From assembly GCF_000505665.1 (NCBI RefSeq), contig NC_023033.1, positions 434,001 to 498,000 of the forward strand: a stretch of 64,000 nt of DNA, written 5' to 3'. Both the position numbers and the translations under genes were made by a program. Below the pieces are notes generated by a model. It did not search any database, had not been told where the DNA came from, and saw only the letters and a list, made by a program, of their open reading frames with translations. How positions within the stretch are numbered: the stretch's first letter is position 1; the number at the start of each line of letters is the position of its first letter. The stretch is from Thermosynechococcus sp. NK55a. GTDB taxonomy: Bacteria; Cyanobacteriota; Cyanobacteriia; Thermosynechococcales; Thermosynechococcaceae. Positions 45,720-57,648 of the stretch are shown here, one piece after another.

Positions 45720-46415
45720 TTAACTCCGAAATAGGCGGCAGTAGAGCGTTTCGTGCTGCATACTGGCGAGGGCTAAGCCCAACGTACAGCTTTCTAAGTT
45801 TAAGTTATCGTCTAAGTGATGGTCAGTCACATTTAAGCTTTGCTGTACCGTCTGCTGAATTTGCGGCTGAAGTTGGCACAGGAGTACTTGCCCTGCTGTC
45901 TGACCAAGGGGAATCAGTTTCACCGTTGCATTGATCAGGGTGGTGACCCAACTGTGGAGATAGCCTAAAAGTGCGTTTTCTAGGGGAATGTCTGCAAGGG
46001 CAGCGGCAATACAAAAGGCAACACTGGTATTCCAAGGGTAGGGCTGGCCAGTCTGAAGTTCGGGGGGTAAGCGACCGAGGGCAGCGACAAGGTTGATCAA
46101 TGCTGTTCCCATTTGCCAATTTTGGGCGCGCAGTTCGGCACTTTCGCGGGCAGCCGAGAGCCATGCATTCCACTGGTGAACGGCGTCAAAATCACCCTTG
46201 GCGATCGCTCGATAGACCCGCACCATGACTACTGTTTCCAAGTGGGCACTGCCAAAGGCCAGTTCAAAGCTTAGCCAGTCCTGTAGGGCTGCTGCTGAGG
46301 TGATCTTGCCTTGGGCAATGAGAGTCTCCAAGCCCTCGGAGTAGTTAAAGCCGCCAATCGGTAGAGCCGGACTCGCCCACTGAAGCAAGGCTAAAAGCGC
46401 TGAATCAGTGAGCAT
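45720..46415 (-). CDS. ureF: urease accessory protein UreF
   Basis: Forms the UreF-UreG-UreD chaperone complex that delivers nickel to apo-urease. ATG 46415 gives 231 residues (the frame opens at 46454), overlapping the ureE stop by 11 bp. It starts MLTDSALLALLQWASPALPI and runs into GGFNYSEGLE, a hallmark of UreF, then a largely helical protein with AFGSAHLETVVMVRVYRA and the end SMQHETLYCRLFRS. The urease structural genes and ureD, ureG are not in the window; in cyanobacteria urease genes are often scattered. Confidence 0.93.
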   Translation of the reverse strand: MLTDSALLALLQWASPALPIGGFNYSEGLETLIAQGKITSAAALQDWLSFELAFGSAHLETVVMVRVYRAIAKGDFDAVHQWNAWLSAARESAELRAQNWQMGTALINLVAALGRLPPELQTGQPYPWNTSVAFCIAAALADIPLENALLGYLHSWVTTLINATVKLIPLGQTAGQVLLCQLQPQIQQTVQQSLNVTDHHLDDNLNLESCTLGLALASMQHETLYCRLFRS

Positions 46416-46839
46416 GGTAGGCACCGCGTTCGGGACAAAAGGGAGCGACTTCAAACGTCACCGTCAAGCCCCGCTGTTCAAGCATGGTTTGCAACACGGA
46501 ATCTGCGCCCAAGCGAAGATAATCGGCGTGAATTTCCAAGGGGACGTGGCGATTCCCGAGATGGTAAGCGGCCTGTAGAAGGTCAAGGGGAGTGGTAGCC
46601 ATCACCTTTAGCGTGGGTTCGGGTTTGGCGTGAACTGTGACTACCACCGTGCCGTCCTCGTCCCGAAGGCGATCGCCCGGCTGTAGGGTGATTTGACGGG
46701 GCAGCTTCAGATACAGTGACTCCCCCTCATCACTGTGGCAATGGAGACGACTGCGACACCGTTCCTCTGCGGTCAATGAGAGGTGCAACTGACGGGCATT
46801 TTCCAATGGTGTAGGGCAAAGTTGCGTCAGTGTGAACAT
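46405..46839 (-). CDS. ureE: urease nickel metallochaperone UreE
   Basis: A 144-residue nickel-binding dimer. The N-terminal peptide-binding domain (about 1-72) includes RSRLHCHSDEGESLYLKLPR. The C-terminal metal-binding domain (about 75-140) has AYHLGNRHVPLEI with His93 and His98, typical metal-site residues. It ends GAYHAH, a short His-bearing tail rather than the long His-rich tail of some UreE proteins. ATG 46839 shares one base with the histidine-kinase stop (TAATG), and ureF overlaps its own end by 11 bp, so all three should be translated together. Confidence 0.94.
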   Translation of the reverse strand: MFTLTQLCPTPLENARQLHLSLTAEERCRSRLHCHSDEGESLYLKLPRQITLQPGDRLRDEDGTVVVTVHAKPEPTLKVMATTPLDLLQAAYHLGNRHVPLEIHADYLRLGADSVLQTMLEQRGLTVTFEVAPFCPERGAYHAH

Positions 46840-49800
46840 TAAATCAGCGTTAATTCAACAATCTTATCAAAGCGAAATGTTTTCACTAGTTGCTGCAGAC
46901 CGGCAATCAAGGCGGCTTCTTCGGGTGGGATCTCAGCAATCAGTTCGCGAATACGTTTGGCATTGAGCTTTTTGGCGGCGGCTTGGAGTTCAGCAATCCA
47001 AGGGCGAGGCATCACCATTAAGGCGGCTGGATCAAGTCCCTGAGGAGGGGGGGCACTTGGGGGGGATAGGGCATCCTCGTAGGCATACTCTAGGTGCAAC
47101 TGGGCGGCGAGTTGTTCAAAAATCGTTTGCGGACGGAAGGGCTTGGCAATATAGTCATCACAACCAAGATTCAGCAGTTCCTGTTTGTCCTGCTCAAAGC
47201 TACTGGCGGTAACGGCAAGAATTTTCGGGGAGCAGACGACTTCGCCGCGCCGCAGGCGATCGCCCACTTCTTTCTTGATCTGTCGCGTGGCCGTTTTACC
47301 GTCCATGACGGGCATCCGAATATCCATGAGAATGGCATGGGGCTGCCATGCTCGCCAGATCTCCACTGCCTCTTGACCATTGCTAGCTTCGCGACAACGA
47401 AATCCGACCGGTTCTAGGAGTTGAGTGAGGAGTTGGCGATTTTCAGGAATATCATCCACCACCAGAATGCGGACTTCTGAGGTGGGCGATCGCAGGCCAA
47501 CAATAGCTTGTGCCTTTTCCTGCTGTAGCGATCGGGGATCTCCAAGGTCAATTGGCACTTCGAAGTAGAAGTGGCTGCCTTTCCCCTTGGTGCTACGCAC
47601 CTGAATATTCCCCCCCATCAATTGCACAAACTGGCGGCTAATGGCCAACCCCAGACCGGTACCTTCGCTGACTTTTTTACTGCTATCGGTTTGGACAAAG
47701 GGCTGAAAAAGCATCTTCAACTCCTGCGGAGTCATGCCAATACCTGTATCACTGACTTCAAAGGCAAGGCGAGGGGGATCTGGGGCTGGATAGCTGACCT
47801 TGAGGCAGACGCTCCCCTCCTTGGTGAATTTAATGCCATTTCCCAGGAGGTTGACTAACACCTGGCGGAGCTTCATTTCATCGGTCGTCACCGCCACAGG
47901 CAGATTAGCAGGCAAATCAAAGACCAGACGTAACCCCTTGGCTTCAGCTCGCACCTTCAGCATCTCTTCCAGATCCCGCAGCATCCGCCGCAAATCAAAG
48001 GTGGTTTTCTGAAGTATCATCCGTCCAGCCTCAATTTTGGCCATGTCTAGGACATCGTTAATCAAACCCAGCAGGTGTTCGCCACTGCGATTAATCTTTT
48101 CAAGGGTTTGGCGATGCTGCGGTGCAAGGGTGCGATCGCTGAGCAAAATTTGACTAAAGCCGAGAATGGCATTGAGGGGGGTGCGCAGTTCATGGCTCAT
48201 ATTGGCCAGGAAAATACTTTTGGCTTTATTGGCGGCCTCCGCGGCTTCCTTAGCCTTGAGCAGCTCCCGCTCCGCTTGATGGCGTTGATGAGCAGCAAGG
48301 GCAATGGTCACAATATCAGCGACATTGGAGACAAAACTGCGTTCCTCCACTAGCCAAACCCGATGCTCACCAATACTCTCAACACAGATCACTCCCAATA
48401 ATTGGCCATTGAAGATGATCGGGGCATCAATGCGGGAATACACCCGTTGCACTCTGGCATACTCCCGCAGTTCGTGGGTGCGCGGATCCGTGAGTAAATC
48501 ATTGACGACAAGGGGTTCACCCGTACGCAGCAGTTTTAGGTACTCCGGATAGGGGGAATGGGTGAGGTACGTGGGTTGAGAATGGTTATTGGCGGCGGGG
48601 TCATACTGCACAACACACTTCAGGCGATCGCCCTGGAGTTCCCATGCCGAAGCCCGCTGGACGCGCAGTGTTGTTGCTGTGACCTGAATAATCTCCTGCA
48701 AGGCCATGCGAAAGTGCCCCTGCTGTACATGGGGAGATTGGCTGAGCTGAACAAGGGCAACATTGTGGTCATGGAGCACCCGTTCTTTTTCGCTCAGTTG
48801 TTGGTTGGCGGCCTCAAGGGCAGCAGTACGCTGTTTCACCTTTTCTTCAAGCCGCTGATTAAAGTGGTGGAGTTCATCAAAACTCTCCTGGAGTTGTGCC
48901 GCCATATCCACAAAGGTGCGACCGAGGTTCCCCAACTCGTCTTGGCTGTGGGTATCTACCTCCTCTGCAATGTCCAGATTGCCGAGGGCAATTTTGTGAG
49001 CAGCGGCAGCCAACCTCTGAATTGGGCGCACCATATAGCCGGTAACCCCCAAAGTCACCAGACTAATCAAACCAAAAGAGACGACGAGTATCAGCAGACC
49101 TGCCCATGTTTCTTGATGAATAAAATCCAGCAGCGCCTCTTCCCTCACCCGGATGGCCAGGCTCCAACCAACTTCGGGAATTGGGGTGTAAAAAAACCAT
49201 TGCTGCTCATTGGAGACCCAATCAGTCATCCAAAGATGGCCACTGTGGCCACTGATCATCGCTTTAGCCAAAGCCGCCAGATCACTGCGGTTGTACTCCT
49301 TGGCAATGTAGAGGATTGACTGGCCAATGAGCTGAGGATCCCCGTGGAAGATAATCCGTCCCTTGCGATCCAGAACAAAAAACTGCGCCTGCCGTAGCCC
49401 TTGGATATCGATTTCCTGTTGCAGCGTTGGCAGTGCCACATCCACCGTGGCAACACCGCGAATTTGCCCCTGGCGGTAAAAGGGAACGGCATAGGTCACC
49501 ATCCAGGCATTACCTGCCCCTGCATCGAAGTAGGGATCACTCCATTGCGGTTGGCCAGTGCGGATAGCTTCCCTGTACCAGTCCCATCTGACCTGGGTGT
49601 AGTCGTAGATGCGCCCAGTGTCCTTTTGTACCAGTCTGTTGCGATGTATGTCTCTGTAGACGTAGGGGGCAAATAAGCGTTTGCGAGGGGAGAAGCTGTA
49701 GGGGGTGAAAGCGATTGCTGTCCCATAGGCTAAACGGCTGATTTTGAGATTGCGACGCAGAAATGAATACAGCTCCTCCTCACGGACGGCAGGAAACGCT

Positions 49801-50027
49801 TCTAAGGCATTGGCACTGGTGGTTGCCAGCCCCGTGATTTCCTGTAGAGCATTGCTAAATTGCTGGGCATAGAGTGACGCTAATTCCCGCTGCCACGCTT
49901 CATAGTCAGCGGTACTGCGGCGGATGACCCGCGAGCGAATGTAGAGAAAGAGGCCAGTGTAGATGACCACAATGGGCAATAGCGTTCCCAGCAAGAGCTT
50001 ATGGCGAAAGGATAGCTTGCTGAGCAT
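46839..50027 (-). CDS. hybrid sensor histidine kinase (Cache-HAMP-GAF-HisKA-HATPase-REC)
   Basis: A 1062-residue membrane sensor. Helix 1 is at about 10-30, a Cache-type periplasmic sensor domain at about 40-300 ([20 protein letters not shown]), helix 2 about 308-330, HAMP about 331-385, coiled coil to 420, GAF about 430-580, HisKA with His612 (SHELRTP), HATPase with NLLGNGIKF and GTGLGLAI, and a receiver with Asp902 ([10 protein letters not shown]). A final helical domain (about 1003-1062) follows. The stop shares one base with the ureE start. GGGGGG precedes the ATG. No separate response regulator lies nearby. The signal is unknown; the operon suggests nitrogen source or metal. Confidence 0.93.
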   Translation of the reverse strand: MLSKLSFRHKLLLGTLLPIVVIYTGLFLYIRSRVIRRSTADYEAWQRELASLYAQQFSNALQEITGLATTSANALEAFPAVREEELYSFLRRNLKISRLAYGTAIAFTPYSFSPRKRLFAPYVYRDIHRNRLVQKDTGRIYDYTQVRWDWYREAIRTGQPQWSDPYFDAGAGNAWMVTYAVPFYRQGQIRGVATVDVALPTLQQEIDIQGLRQAQFFVLDRKGRIIFHGDPQLIGQSILYIAKEYNRSDLAALAKAMISGHSGHLWMTDWVSNEQQWFFYTPIPEVGWSLAIRVREEALLDFIHQETWAGLLILVVSFGLISLVTLGVTGYMVRPIQRLAAAAHKIALGNLDIAEEVDTHSQDELGNLGRTFVDMAAQLQESFDELHHFNQRLEEKVKQRTAALEAANQQLSEKERVLHDHNVALVQLSQSPHVQQGHFRMALQEIIQVTATTLRVQRASAWELQGDRLKCVVQYDPAANNHSQPTYLTHSPYPEYLKLLRTGEPLVVNDLLTDPRTHELREYARVQRVYSRIDAPIIFNGQLLGVICVESIGEHRVWLVEERSFVSNVADIVTIALAAHQRHQAERELLKAKEAAEAANKAKSIFLANMSHELRTPLNAILGFSQILLSDRTLAPQHRQTLEKINRSGEHLLGLINDVLDMAKIEAGRMILQKTTFDLRRMLRDLEEMLKVRAEAKGLRLVFDLPANLPVAVTTDEMKLRQVLVNLLGNGIKFTKEGSVCLKVSYPAPDPPRLAFEVSDTGIGMTPQELKMLFQPFVQTDSSKKVSEGTGLGLAISRQFVQLMGGNIQVRSTKGKGSHFYFEVPIDLGDPRSLQQEKAQAIVGLRSPTSEVRILVVDDIPENRQLLTQLLEPVGFRCREASNGQEAVEIWRAWQPHAILMDIRMPVMDGKTATRQIKKEVGDRLRRGEVVCSPKILAVTASSFEQDKQELLNLGCDDYIAKPFRPQTIFEQLAAQLHLEYAYEDALSPPSAPPPQGLDPAALMVMPRPWIAELQAAAKKLNAKRIRELIAEIPPEEAALIAGLQQLVKTFRFDKIVELTLI

Positions 50028-50083
50028 GGCGATCGCCCCCCTATGTTTTTTTTATTTTAGGCTAGCTAGAAAAGAGCAAGGCT

Positions 50084-53000
50084 TTAGGAAAGGGGACTCA
50101 GGACTTTACTATCCGTCTGGGGTGCTGCCTCCCCCACCACCTCCGGTGTATTGGCTTCCGAGGGCGGCACCACCTGCCAAAAGAGGGGCAAATACTGCTC
50201 CCATCGCTCGAGAATCATGGCCGCCTTGGCACTGCCCGTGCGCTCGTGGTGGGCAATAATGAGTTGCTTGAGTTGAGCGGCGCCAATGGCAGAGGTGACC
50301 CGCTGCAGCTTGACAATTTCAGGGTTGACCTTGGCGGGGAAGTTACCGGCTTCATCCAAAACGTAGGCCAAGCCCCCCGTCATACCGGCAGCCACATTGC
50401 GACCCGTGGTACCCAAGACCACAACCACCCCACCGGTCATGTATTCACAACAGTGATCCCCTGTGCCCTCCACAACCGCATAGGCCTTGGAGTTGCGAAC
50501 AGCAAAGCGCTCACCAGCACGGCCATTGGCAAAGAGGAACCCACCCGTGGCGCCATAGAGGCAGGTATTGCCAATAATGACGTTGTCCGCAGCTGCGTAA
50601 GGGGCATTGGCAGGGGGCTTGATAATGATTTCACCCCCGTGCATTCCCTTGCCCACGTAATCGTTGGCCTCGCCGGTGAGGTTCAGAATCATCCCCGGCA
50701 AATTGAAGGCCCCAAAGCTCTGGCCAGCACTGCCTCGGAAGTTGAGGGTAATCTGACCTTCAAAACCAGTGTTGCCGTACTTTTTGGCAATGACACCGGC
50801 AATGCGTGCCCCCACGGTGCGATCGGTGTTGACAATGGGCAGCTCTAGTTCAACGGTTTGCTGCTTCTCAATGGCGGCTTGCACCTCTGGGCGTGCCAAA
50901 ATTTCATCATCGAGCACGGCACCGTTACTGTGCACGGTTTCGTGCTGCAACCAGCGGCGATCGCTCCGCGTATCGGGCAGCTTTGTCAGGCAAGCCAAAT
51001 TCAGGGGGCCAGTCTTGGTCAGGGTGACATCCTGCCGCGGCACCAGTAAATCGGCGCGGCCAATGATCTCATTGAGGGTGCGGTAGCCCAGTTTTGCCAG
51101 AATGGAGCGCACCTCTTCAGCAATAAAGAGGAAAAAGTTCACCACATGCTCAGGGAGGCCGGGGAAACGCTTGCGCAGGTCCTCTTTTTGAGTAGCCACC
51201 CCCACGGGGCAGTTATTGGTGTGGCAAATCCGCGCCATGATACAGCCCTCAGCAATCATGGCCACCGAACCAAACCCAAATTCCTCGGCACCCATCAGGG
51301 CTCCCATGACCACATCCCAGCCACACTTGAGGCCACCATCCACCCGCAGAATCACGCGATCGCGCAGTTGGTTTTCTAGGAGAACGCGGTGCACCTCCGT
51401 TAGGCCCAGTTCCCAGGGACTGCCGGCATGCTTAATCGAACTTAGGGGTGACGCGCCAGTGCCACCATCGTGACCGGAAATTTGAATCACATCGGCGTTG
51501 GCCTTGGCGACTCCAGCAGCAATCGTACCAATACCAATTTCGGCCACCAGCTTCACAGAGACTTGCGCTTGGGGGTTGATCTGATGCAGATCAAAGATGA
51601 GTTGCGCCAAATCCTCAATGGAGTAAATGTCGTGGTGGGGCGGCGGTGAGATCAAAGACACCCCCGGCTTGGAGCGCCGCAGCATGGCAATGTAGGGGCT
51701 GACTTTGCTGCCCGGCAGTTGCCCCCCTTCCCCCGGTTTCGCCCCCTGGGCAATCTTAATTTCAATTTGCTGGGCATTGATCAAATACTCGGGGGTGACG
51801 CCAAAGCGACCGGAGGCTACCTGTTTAATTGCTGAGCTAGCGGTATCGCCATTGCGCAAGCCCCGCAGATGGGGAAATTGGGGAGAGTGCCCCTGGGCAT
51901 CCACATCCGTGAGCACTTGAAAACGAATGGGATCTTCACCGCCCTCGCCGGAGTTGGATTTGGCGCCGAGGCGGTTCATGGCGATCGCTAGCACCTCATG
52001 CGCTTCCCGCGAGAGGGCCCCCAAAGACATCCCCCCCGTACAGAAGCGTTTGACAATTTCACTGGCGGGTTCAACCTCCTCTAGGGGAATACTGGGGCGA
52101 TCGCTTTGGAAGTCTAATAGATCCCGCAGTGCTGTGGGTACCCGACCGGTGAGTTGGCGACGATAGACCTCGTAATGGTCATAGCTATTGCTACTCACCG
52201 CCTTGTGGAGTGCCTTGGCCATCTCCGGATTATTCATGTGGTACTCGCCACCAGGACGGAATTGGACAAAGCCAAAGTTCTCCAGTTTCTTGGCGGTGAG
52301 TTCGGGGAAGGCCTTGTGGTGAAAGGCAATTGTTTCTTGAGCCAAGTCTTGGAGGGTAAGACCCCCCACCCGCGACGTGGTGCCAACGAAGGCCTTCTTG
52401 AGCAGGTCATCGCCAATGCCAATGGCCTCAAAAATTTGGGCACCGCGGTAACTAGCAATCAAAGAGATGCCCATCTTGGAGAGGATTTTTAGGAGTCCCT
52501 CCTCGACTGCTTTGCGATAGTTGGCCTGCACCTGTTGCAGCGTCAGCTGCGGTAGTTTGCCCTTGGCCATCAAGCTTTGGGTGCGATCGCTATGCCACCA
52601 CTGGCGAATCGTTTCCCAGCTCAGGTAGGGACACACTGCCCCCGCCCCATAGCCAATCAGACAGGCAAAGTGATGGGTACTCCAGCATTGAGCGGTTTCC
52701 ACCACCAGGGAGACCCGCCGGCGAATGCCCTGGGCAATCAAGTGGTGGTGCACTGCACCGACGGCCAATAGGGGCGGAATGTAGGAGGTGTCCGCATCCA
52801 AAAGATGGGGTTCGCCGGCAAGGTTGTGGCGATCGCTGAGCACCAGGATTTCGGCACCTGCTGCCACTGCAGCGGCGGCCTGTGCGCAGAGCCGATCCAC
52901 AGCAGCCTCAAGCGCCGCAGGCCCCCCGGCGATCGCAAACTGCGTTGAAAGGCGAGTGGCGCCAAAGGGGGCCTTGAGAATTTCCTCTAGCTCCGCCTCG

Positions 53001-54709
53001 TTGATCAGGGGTGAATTGAGTTGCAGGAGGCGAGCATGTTCCGGCCTTTCAACGAGCAGATTCCCTCGCTTACCAAGGCGAGTCACCAGTGACATCACCA
53101 GTTTTTCCCGCAGCGGATCAATGGCGGGATTGGTCACTTGGGCAAAGCGCTGTTTGAAGTAGTCGTAGAGCAAGTGGGGTTGCTGAGACAGCACCGCCAA
53201 GGGAATGTCGTCCCCCATGCAGAAGGTGGGTTCCTTGCCGTCCTTCGCCATGGCCTCAATGATCATTTCCACATCTTCGGCACTGAAGCCAAAGGCCATT
53301 TGCTGTTGCAGGCAGGTTTGCGGATCAAGTGTGGGGGCTTCGCCGTAGGGTTGGGGAGTAAGCTCTTGGCGATAGGTTTTCAGCCATTCACCGTAGGGCT
53401 GCTGCTGCGCCACCCGCTGCTTGATTTGCCAGTTGGTGAGCAGTTCTTGGTGCTCCAAGTCAACGGCAATCATCTGCCCGGGGCCTAGACGGCCTTTTTC
53501 AATCACCGTTGCTTCGTCAATTTGAATACTGCCCGCCTCCGAAGCCACAATCACTAGGTCATCACTGGTGAGGGTGTAGCGGGCGGGTCGCAGGCCATTG
53601 CGATCGAGGGTGGCGCCGACAATTTTGCCATCGGAAAAGGCCACCAAGGCAGGACCATCCCAAGCCTCTTGAAGGCCGCCGTAGTATTCATAAAAGTCCA
53701 CCACCTCTGGGTGATCCGCCAAATCGGGCTGATTTTGATAGGCCTCGGGAACCAGCATCATCATTGCCTGCAAGGGCTGTCGTCCCGATTGCACCAGCAG
53801 TTCAAGAACGTTGTCGAGGTTCGCGGAGTCGCTGTTTTCGGCATTAACAATGGGCAGCAGGTCGGCAAAGGCATCTCCCCAGTAGGGATGGCTCAATTGA
53901 GCAGAGCGCGCCCGCATCCAGTTAATATTCCCTAGGAGGGTATTGATTTCGCCATTGTGCCCCAGCATCCGCATTGGTTGCGCCAAGGCCCACTTGGGCA
54001 TTGTGTTGGTACTAAAGCGCCGGTGATACAAAGCAAAGGGGGTAATGTACTTCGGGTTGCGTAGATCGTCGTAAAACTGGGCCAGCACCACCGATCGCAC
54101 CATGCCCTTATAGACAATCGTGCGGGTCGAAAAGGAACAAATATAAAAGTCCCGTTGCCAGTCGGCTTTTGTTTGGGCGATCGCGCGCTCAATGCGCTTG
54201 CGGGTCAAATAGAGTTGCCGCTCCAGTTCATCGCCACTGGCTTTGCTCGAAGCCACAAAAAGCTGCTCAATCTGAGGCTGAGTTTGTTTTGCTTGCACCC
54301 CCAACACACTGGGGTTCACGGGCACAGGTCGCCAGCCCAACAGGCGCAGCTCATTTTCACCGAGGACTTTTTCAACAATGGCTTTGGCCACTGCTGTTGC
54401 CGCCCCTTGGGGTAAAAAGATCATCGCCACCCCAATCCGCTGTCGCGGCACACCAAACTCCGGCAACAATTCCCACGGAATCGCCGTCATGATGCCAGCG
54501 CCATCCCCGGAATCGCGATCGGCACTGCAGCCCCCCCGGTGTTCAAGGCAGGTCAATCCCTCAAGGGCTTGGGTCAAGATGCGGTGACTGGCCACCCCCT
54601 TGCGATGGGCAACAAAACCCACACCACAGGCATCTCGCTCGGCCACAAGCCAAGGCTGTCCATGGTAACCAACTTGATGCACGGAGGAAGCAAAGGTGGA
54701 TTGTTGCAT
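50084..54709 (-). CDS. glsF: ferredoxin-dependent glutamate synthase (Fd-GOGAT)
   Basis: Makes two glutamates from glutamine and 2-oxoglutarate with ferredoxin electrons, the second step of ammonium assimilation. ATG 54709 gives 1541 residues; the frame also opens at TTG 54727. Cys28 (RDACGVGF) is the amidotransferase nucleophile, exposed after propeptide removal. The [15 protein letters not shown] segment resembles plant plastid Fd-GOGAT rather than the NADH/NADPH type. The FMN/3Fe-4S domain has [15 protein letters not shown], and a GXGXG beta-helix domain completes it. The Fd assignment is by this resemblance and by the absence of an adjacent gltD. It is 56 bp upstream of the kinase gene. 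Confidence 0.92.
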   Translation of the reverse strand: MQQSTFASSVHQVGYHGQPWLVAERDACGVGFVAHRKGVASHRILTQALEGLTCLEHRGGCSADRDSGDGAGIMTAIPWELLPEFGVPRQRIGVAMIFLPQGAATAVAKAIVEKVLGENELRLLGWRPVPVNPSVLGVQAKQTQPQIEQLFVASSKASGDELERQLYLTRKRIERAIAQTKADWQRDFYICSFSTRTIVYKGMVRSVVLAQFYDDLRNPKYITPFALYHRRFSTNTMPKWALAQPMRMLGHNGEINTLLGNINWMRARSAQLSHPYWGDAFADLLPIVNAENSDSANLDNVLELLVQSGRQPLQAMMMLVPEAYQNQPDLADHPEVVDFYEYYGGLQEAWDGPALVAFSDGKIVGATLDRNGLRPARYTLTSDDLVIVASEAGSIQIDEATVIEKGRLGPGQMIAVDLEHQELLTNWQIKQRVAQQQPYGEWLKTYRQELTPQPYGEAPTLDPQTCLQQQMAFGFSAEDVEMIIEAMAKDGKEPTFCMGDDIPLAVLSQQPHLLYDYFKQRFAQVTNPAIDPLREKLVMSLVTRLGKRGNLLVERPEHARLLQLNSPLINEAELEEILKAPFGATRLSTQFAIAGGPAALEAAVDRLCAQAAAAVAAGAEILVLSDRHNLAGEPHLLDADTSYIPPLLAVGAVHHHLIAQGIRRRVSLVVETAQCWSTHHFACLIGYGAGAVCPYLSWETIRQWWHSDRTQSLMAKGKLPQLTLQQVQANYRKAVEEGLLKILSKMGISLIASYRGAQIFEAIGIGDDLLKKAFVGTTSRVGGLTLQDLAQETIAFHHKAFPELTAKKLENFGFVQFRPGGEYHMNNPEMAKALHKAVSSNSYDHYEVYRRQLTGRVPTALRDLLDFQSDRPSIPLEEVEPASEIVKRFCTGGMSLGALSREAHEVLAIAMNRLGAKSNSGEGGEDPIRFQVLTDVDAQGHSPQFPHLRGLRNGDTASSAIKQVASGRFGVTPEYLINAQQIEIKIAQGAKPGEGGQLPGSKVSPYIAMLRRSKPGVSLISPPPHHDIYSIEDLAQLIFDLHQINPQAQVSVKLVAEIGIGTIAAGVAKANADVIQISGHDGGTGASPLSSIKHAGSPWELGLTEVHRVLLENQLRDRVILRVDGGLKCGWDVVMGALMGAEEFGFGSVAMIAEGCIMARICHTNNCPVGVATQKEDLRKRFPGLPEHVVNFFLFIAEEVRSILAKLGYRTLNEIIGRADLLVPRQDVTLTKTGPLNLACLTKLPDTRSDRRWLQHETVHSNGAVLDDEILARPEVQAAIEKQQTVELELPIVNTDRTVGARIAGVIAKKYGNTGFEGQITLNFRGSAGQSFGAFNLPGMILNLTGEANDYVGKGMHGGEIIIKPPANAPYAAADNVIIGNTCLYGATGGFLFANGRAGERFAVRNSKAYAVVEGTGDHCCEYMTGGVVVVLGTTGRNVAAGMTGGLAYVLDEAGNFPAKVNPEIVKLQRVTSAIGAAQLKQLIIAHHERTGSAKAAMILERWEQYLPLFWQVVPPSEANTPEVVGEAAPQTDSKVLSPLS

Positions 54710-55086
54710 GGGTCTGAAAGCGTTCAATCGACTGAGGGATTCAAACGTTGTCTTGGCAACAGCAACCTGCTCTAGGGACTGAAAAACGCCACGACTCCCA
54801 CGGGTGAGCCAAGGCGACAGTTAGGGATTAGAGAGTGCTGGCAATGGAGCAACGTATAGGGTCTTTCGCTATTATAGGGGTTTCTTTTGGATCCAGAAAC
54901 GCCAAAGCAAGAGATTGTTAAGGTTTGGCCATCGGCCCAGCAAAACCAGCGCTCGCCGCGGCGGACTTGAGGGCTAGAATGCCGCAGCAGAGAGGGGTTG
55001 AGGTTGGCTTCGGGGGAGCGTGATATCATTAAATTTTCCACCTGAACAACAAGGCTTCCAGATCAATTGCTTGGTAGAACACGCCC
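54710..55086. other. divergent intergenic region glsF / gyrA
   Basis: A 377-bp gap holding promoters for two divergent genes. A perfect minus-strand TATAAT is noted separately. On the plus strand TATCAT (about 55022) lies 60 bp before gyrA with no well-spaced -35. I searched for GTA-N8-TAC here and found none, so direct NtcA control of glsF is not supported. No RNA gene or ORF is convincing. Confidence 0.5.
54871..54876 (-). promoter_or_regulatory. candidate -10 element of glsF
   Basis: A perfect TATAAT on the minus strand, about 160 bp before the glsF ATG. The hexamer 17 bp upstream (TTTCTG) is a poor -35, which would fit either an activator-dependent promoter or a chance match. Confidence 0.35.
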
Positions 55087-57648
55087 ATGAGCTTTGCTGC
55101 TGATTCTTCTCGGATCATTCCCACTGAGTTACGGGAGGAAATTTCGCGCTCCTACCTTGAATATGCCATGAGCGTCATTGTTGGGCGTGCCCTTCCCGAT
55201 GCCCGCGATGGTCTCAAACCCGTCCACCGCCGGATTCTTTATGCAATGCACGAGTTGGGGCTGACCAGCGATCGCCCCTTTCGCAAATGTGCCCGTGTGG
55301 TGGGGGAAGTGCTAGGGAAATATCACCCCCACGGCGATTCGGCGGTCTATGATGCCCTGGTGCGGATGGCTCAGGACTTCTCCATGCGTCACCCCCTCAT
55401 TGAGGGTCATGGCAACTTTGGCTCCATTGACAACGATCCACCGGCGGCAATGCGGTACACCGAGTGTCGGCTGCAAGCCCTGGCCACGGAAGCCCTGTTG
55501 CAGGACATTGAGCAGGAAACCGTGGACTTTGTGGATAACTTTGATGGCTCCCAGCAGGAACCCCTGGTTTTACCGGCACGCATTCCCCAGTTGCTGCTCA
55601 ATGGGACCTCCGGTATTGCCGTGGGGATGGCCACGAATATCCCGCCCCATAACTTGGGGGAACTGGTGGATGGGCTGGTGGCCCTAATCCATCATCCTCA
55701 GATCAGCGATCGCGAGCTAATGCGCTACATTCCGGGACCTGATTTTCCCACCGGGGGGCATATCCTCGGCCAAGGGGGGATTGAAGAGGCCTACACCACC
55801 GGTCGCGGTTCGATTACGCTGCGGGCAGTGGCCACGATTGAAACCCTTGAAGCGCCGGGTCGCCAACCCCGTGAGGCCATTATCGTTACGGAGTTACCCT
55901 ACCAAACCAACAAGGCAGCACTGATGGAAAAAATTGCCGAGTTGGTCAATGAGAAAAAAATTGAGGGCATTGCCGACCTGCGCGACGAAAGCGATCGCGA
56001 TGGGATTCGGGTGGTGATTGAGCTAAAGCGGGATGCCTACCCCCGCGTGGTGCTGAACAATCTTTACAAGCAAACGCCGCTACAGGTCAATTTTGGGGCC
56101 AATATGCTGGCGATCGTCAACGGCGAGCCGCAACTGCTGACCCTCAAGCGCAGTTTAGAGGTGTTCCTTCGTTTCCGCGAAGAGGCGATCGCCCGCCGTA
56201 CCCGCTATGCCCTGCGCAAGGCCGAAGAACGGGATCACCTGCTCCAAGGATTGCTGGTGGCGCTGGCCAATCTCGATGCCGTGATTCAACTCATTCGCAG
56301 CGCCAGTGACACTGCCCTTGCTCGCCAGCAATTGATGCAAACCTATGCCCTCAGTGAGGCCCAAGCCGATGCCATTTTACAGATGCAACTGCGGCGCCTC
56401 ACCGCCCTAGAGGCGGAAAAAATTGAGCGGGAGCATGCGGAGCTGCAGCGGCAAATTGCCGATTACCGGGATATTTTGGCCCATCGGCAGCGGGTACTGG
56501 AGATTATTGAAAAAGAAGTGACAGAACTCAAGGCCAAGTATGCCACGCCGCGGCGATCGCGAATTGTACAAGCGGATGGGGAGATTAGCGACACCGATTT
56601 AATTGCCAACGATAAATCCGTCATTCTCGTTACCCAGCAGGGCTACATCAAGCGGATGCCGGTGGATACCTTTGAAGCCCAAAGTCGCGATGGCCGGGGA
56701 CGCAAAGGAGCAGAGATTAAGGAAGATGATGCCGTTGAGCACTTCTTTAGCTGTAATGATCACGATCGCATTCTTTTCTTTAGCGATCGCGGTTTAGTCT
56801 ATGCCTTGCCCGCCTACCAAATTCCCAGTGGCTCCCGCCAAGCCCGCGGCACCCCCATTGTTCAACTGCTACCCATTCCCCGCGAGGAAAAAATTACCTC
56901 CGTCATTGCTGTCCAAGAATTTAGTGAAGATGAGTATCTCGTGATGCTCACCCGTAAGGGCTTCATTAAGAAAACACCACTGGCGGCCTTTAGTAATATC
57001 CGCGCCAATGGCCTGATTGCGATTTCCCTTGAAGAGGGAGATCAACTGCGGTGGGTGCGCCGTACCCGCGAAGAGGACACCATTATCATCGGCTCGCGCC
57101 AGGGCATGGCGATTCATTTTCGCGCCAGTCACGATCAACTGCGCCCCCTTGGCCGTGCCACCCGGGGGGTCAAATCCATGAGCCTGCGGCCGGGGGATGA
57201 ACTGGTGGGGATGGATATTCTACCGGCGGCGATCGCCAACCGTTTTGCCGCCACCCCTGAGGATGACCGTGCCGAGAGTGAAGATGCTGAGGAAACAGTC
57301 GTTCACAGTGAAGGCCCTTGGGTACTGGTGATCACCACCAATGGCTACGGCAAGCGGGTACCGGTGCAACAGTTCCGGCTGCAAAACCGCGCTGGCATGG
57401 GCATTACCGCCACCAAGTTCAAAGCCAAAAGCAATGAGGATCAACTGGCGGCGCTGCGGATTGTCAATGCCGAGGATGAACTGATGATTGTTACCAGTCG
57501 CGGTATCATCATTCGCCAAAAGGTGATGGACATTTCCTCACAGTCGCGATCGGCCACGGGCGTCCGTCTGCAACGGCTAGATGAGGAGGATGCAATTGTC
57601 ACGGCAGCGGTCCTGCCCCCCGGTAGCATGGAGGCAGCGGCAGATTGA
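55087..57648 (+). CDS. gyrA: DNA gyrase subunit A
   Basis: The breakage-reunion subunit of gyrase, which introduces negative supercoils. 853 residues: the N-terminal winged-helix and tower domains carry the catalytic Tyr124 (AMRYTE) and the quinolone-region GDSAVYDA (83-90, with Ser85 and Asp89 in the sensitive form). The coiled-coil primary dimer interface lies around 350-490, then the beta-pinwheel C-terminal domain. The GyrA box is degenerate (SRDGRGRKG near 538). An acidic insertion ([11 protein letters not shown], about 728-738) interrupts the pinwheel. The stop overlaps the TTG start of the next gene. Confidence 0.95.
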   Translation: MSFAADSSRIIPTELREEISRSYLEYAMSVIVGRALPDARDGLKPVHRRILYAMHELGLTSDRPFRKCARVVGEVLGKYHPHGDSAVYDALVRMAQDFSMRHPLIEGHGNFGSIDNDPPAAMRYTECRLQALATEALLQDIEQETVDFVDNFDGSQQEPLVLPARIPQLLLNGTSGIAVGMATNIPPHNLGELVDGLVALIHHPQISDRELMRYIPGPDFPTGGHILGQGGIEEAYTTGRGSITLRAVATIETLEAPGRQPREAIIVTELPYQTNKAALMEKIAELVNEKKIEGIADLRDESDRDGIRVVIELKRDAYPRVVLNNLYKQTPLQVNFGANMLAIVNGEPQLLTLKRSLEVFLRFREEAIARRTRYALRKAEERDHLLQGLLVALANLDAVIQLIRSASDTALARQQLMQTYALSEAQADAILQMQLRRLTALEAEKIEREHAELQRQIADYRDILAHRQRVLEIIEKEVTELKAKYATPRRSRIVQADGEISDTDLIANDKSVILVTQQGYIKRMPVDTFEAQSRDGRGRKGAEIKEDDAVEHFFSCNDHDRILFFSDRGLVYALPAYQIPSGSRQARGTPIVQLLPIPREEKITSVIAVQEFSEDEYLVMLTRKGFIKKTPLAAFSNIRANGLIAISLEEGDQLRWVRRTREEDTIIIGSRQGMAIHFRASHDQLRPLGRATRGVKSMSLRPGDELVGMDILPAAIANRFAATPEDDRAESEDAEETVVHSEGPWVLVITTNGYGKRVPVQQFRLQNRAGMGITATKFKAKSNEDQLAALRIVNAEDELMIVTSRGIIIRQKVMDISSQSRSATGVRLQRLDEEDAIVTAAVLPPGSMEAAAD

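Noticed and set aside
50028-50083. Terminator or promoter between glsF and the kinase gene
   Set aside because: AT-rich with TAAAAT and an A run on the minus strand, but no stem and no -35 at proper spacing; read-through from glsF cannot be excluded.
54710-55086. NtcA or glutamine-riboswitch control upstream of glsF
   Set aside because: No GTA-N8-TAC in the gap and no recognisable glnA-type RNA motif on either strand.
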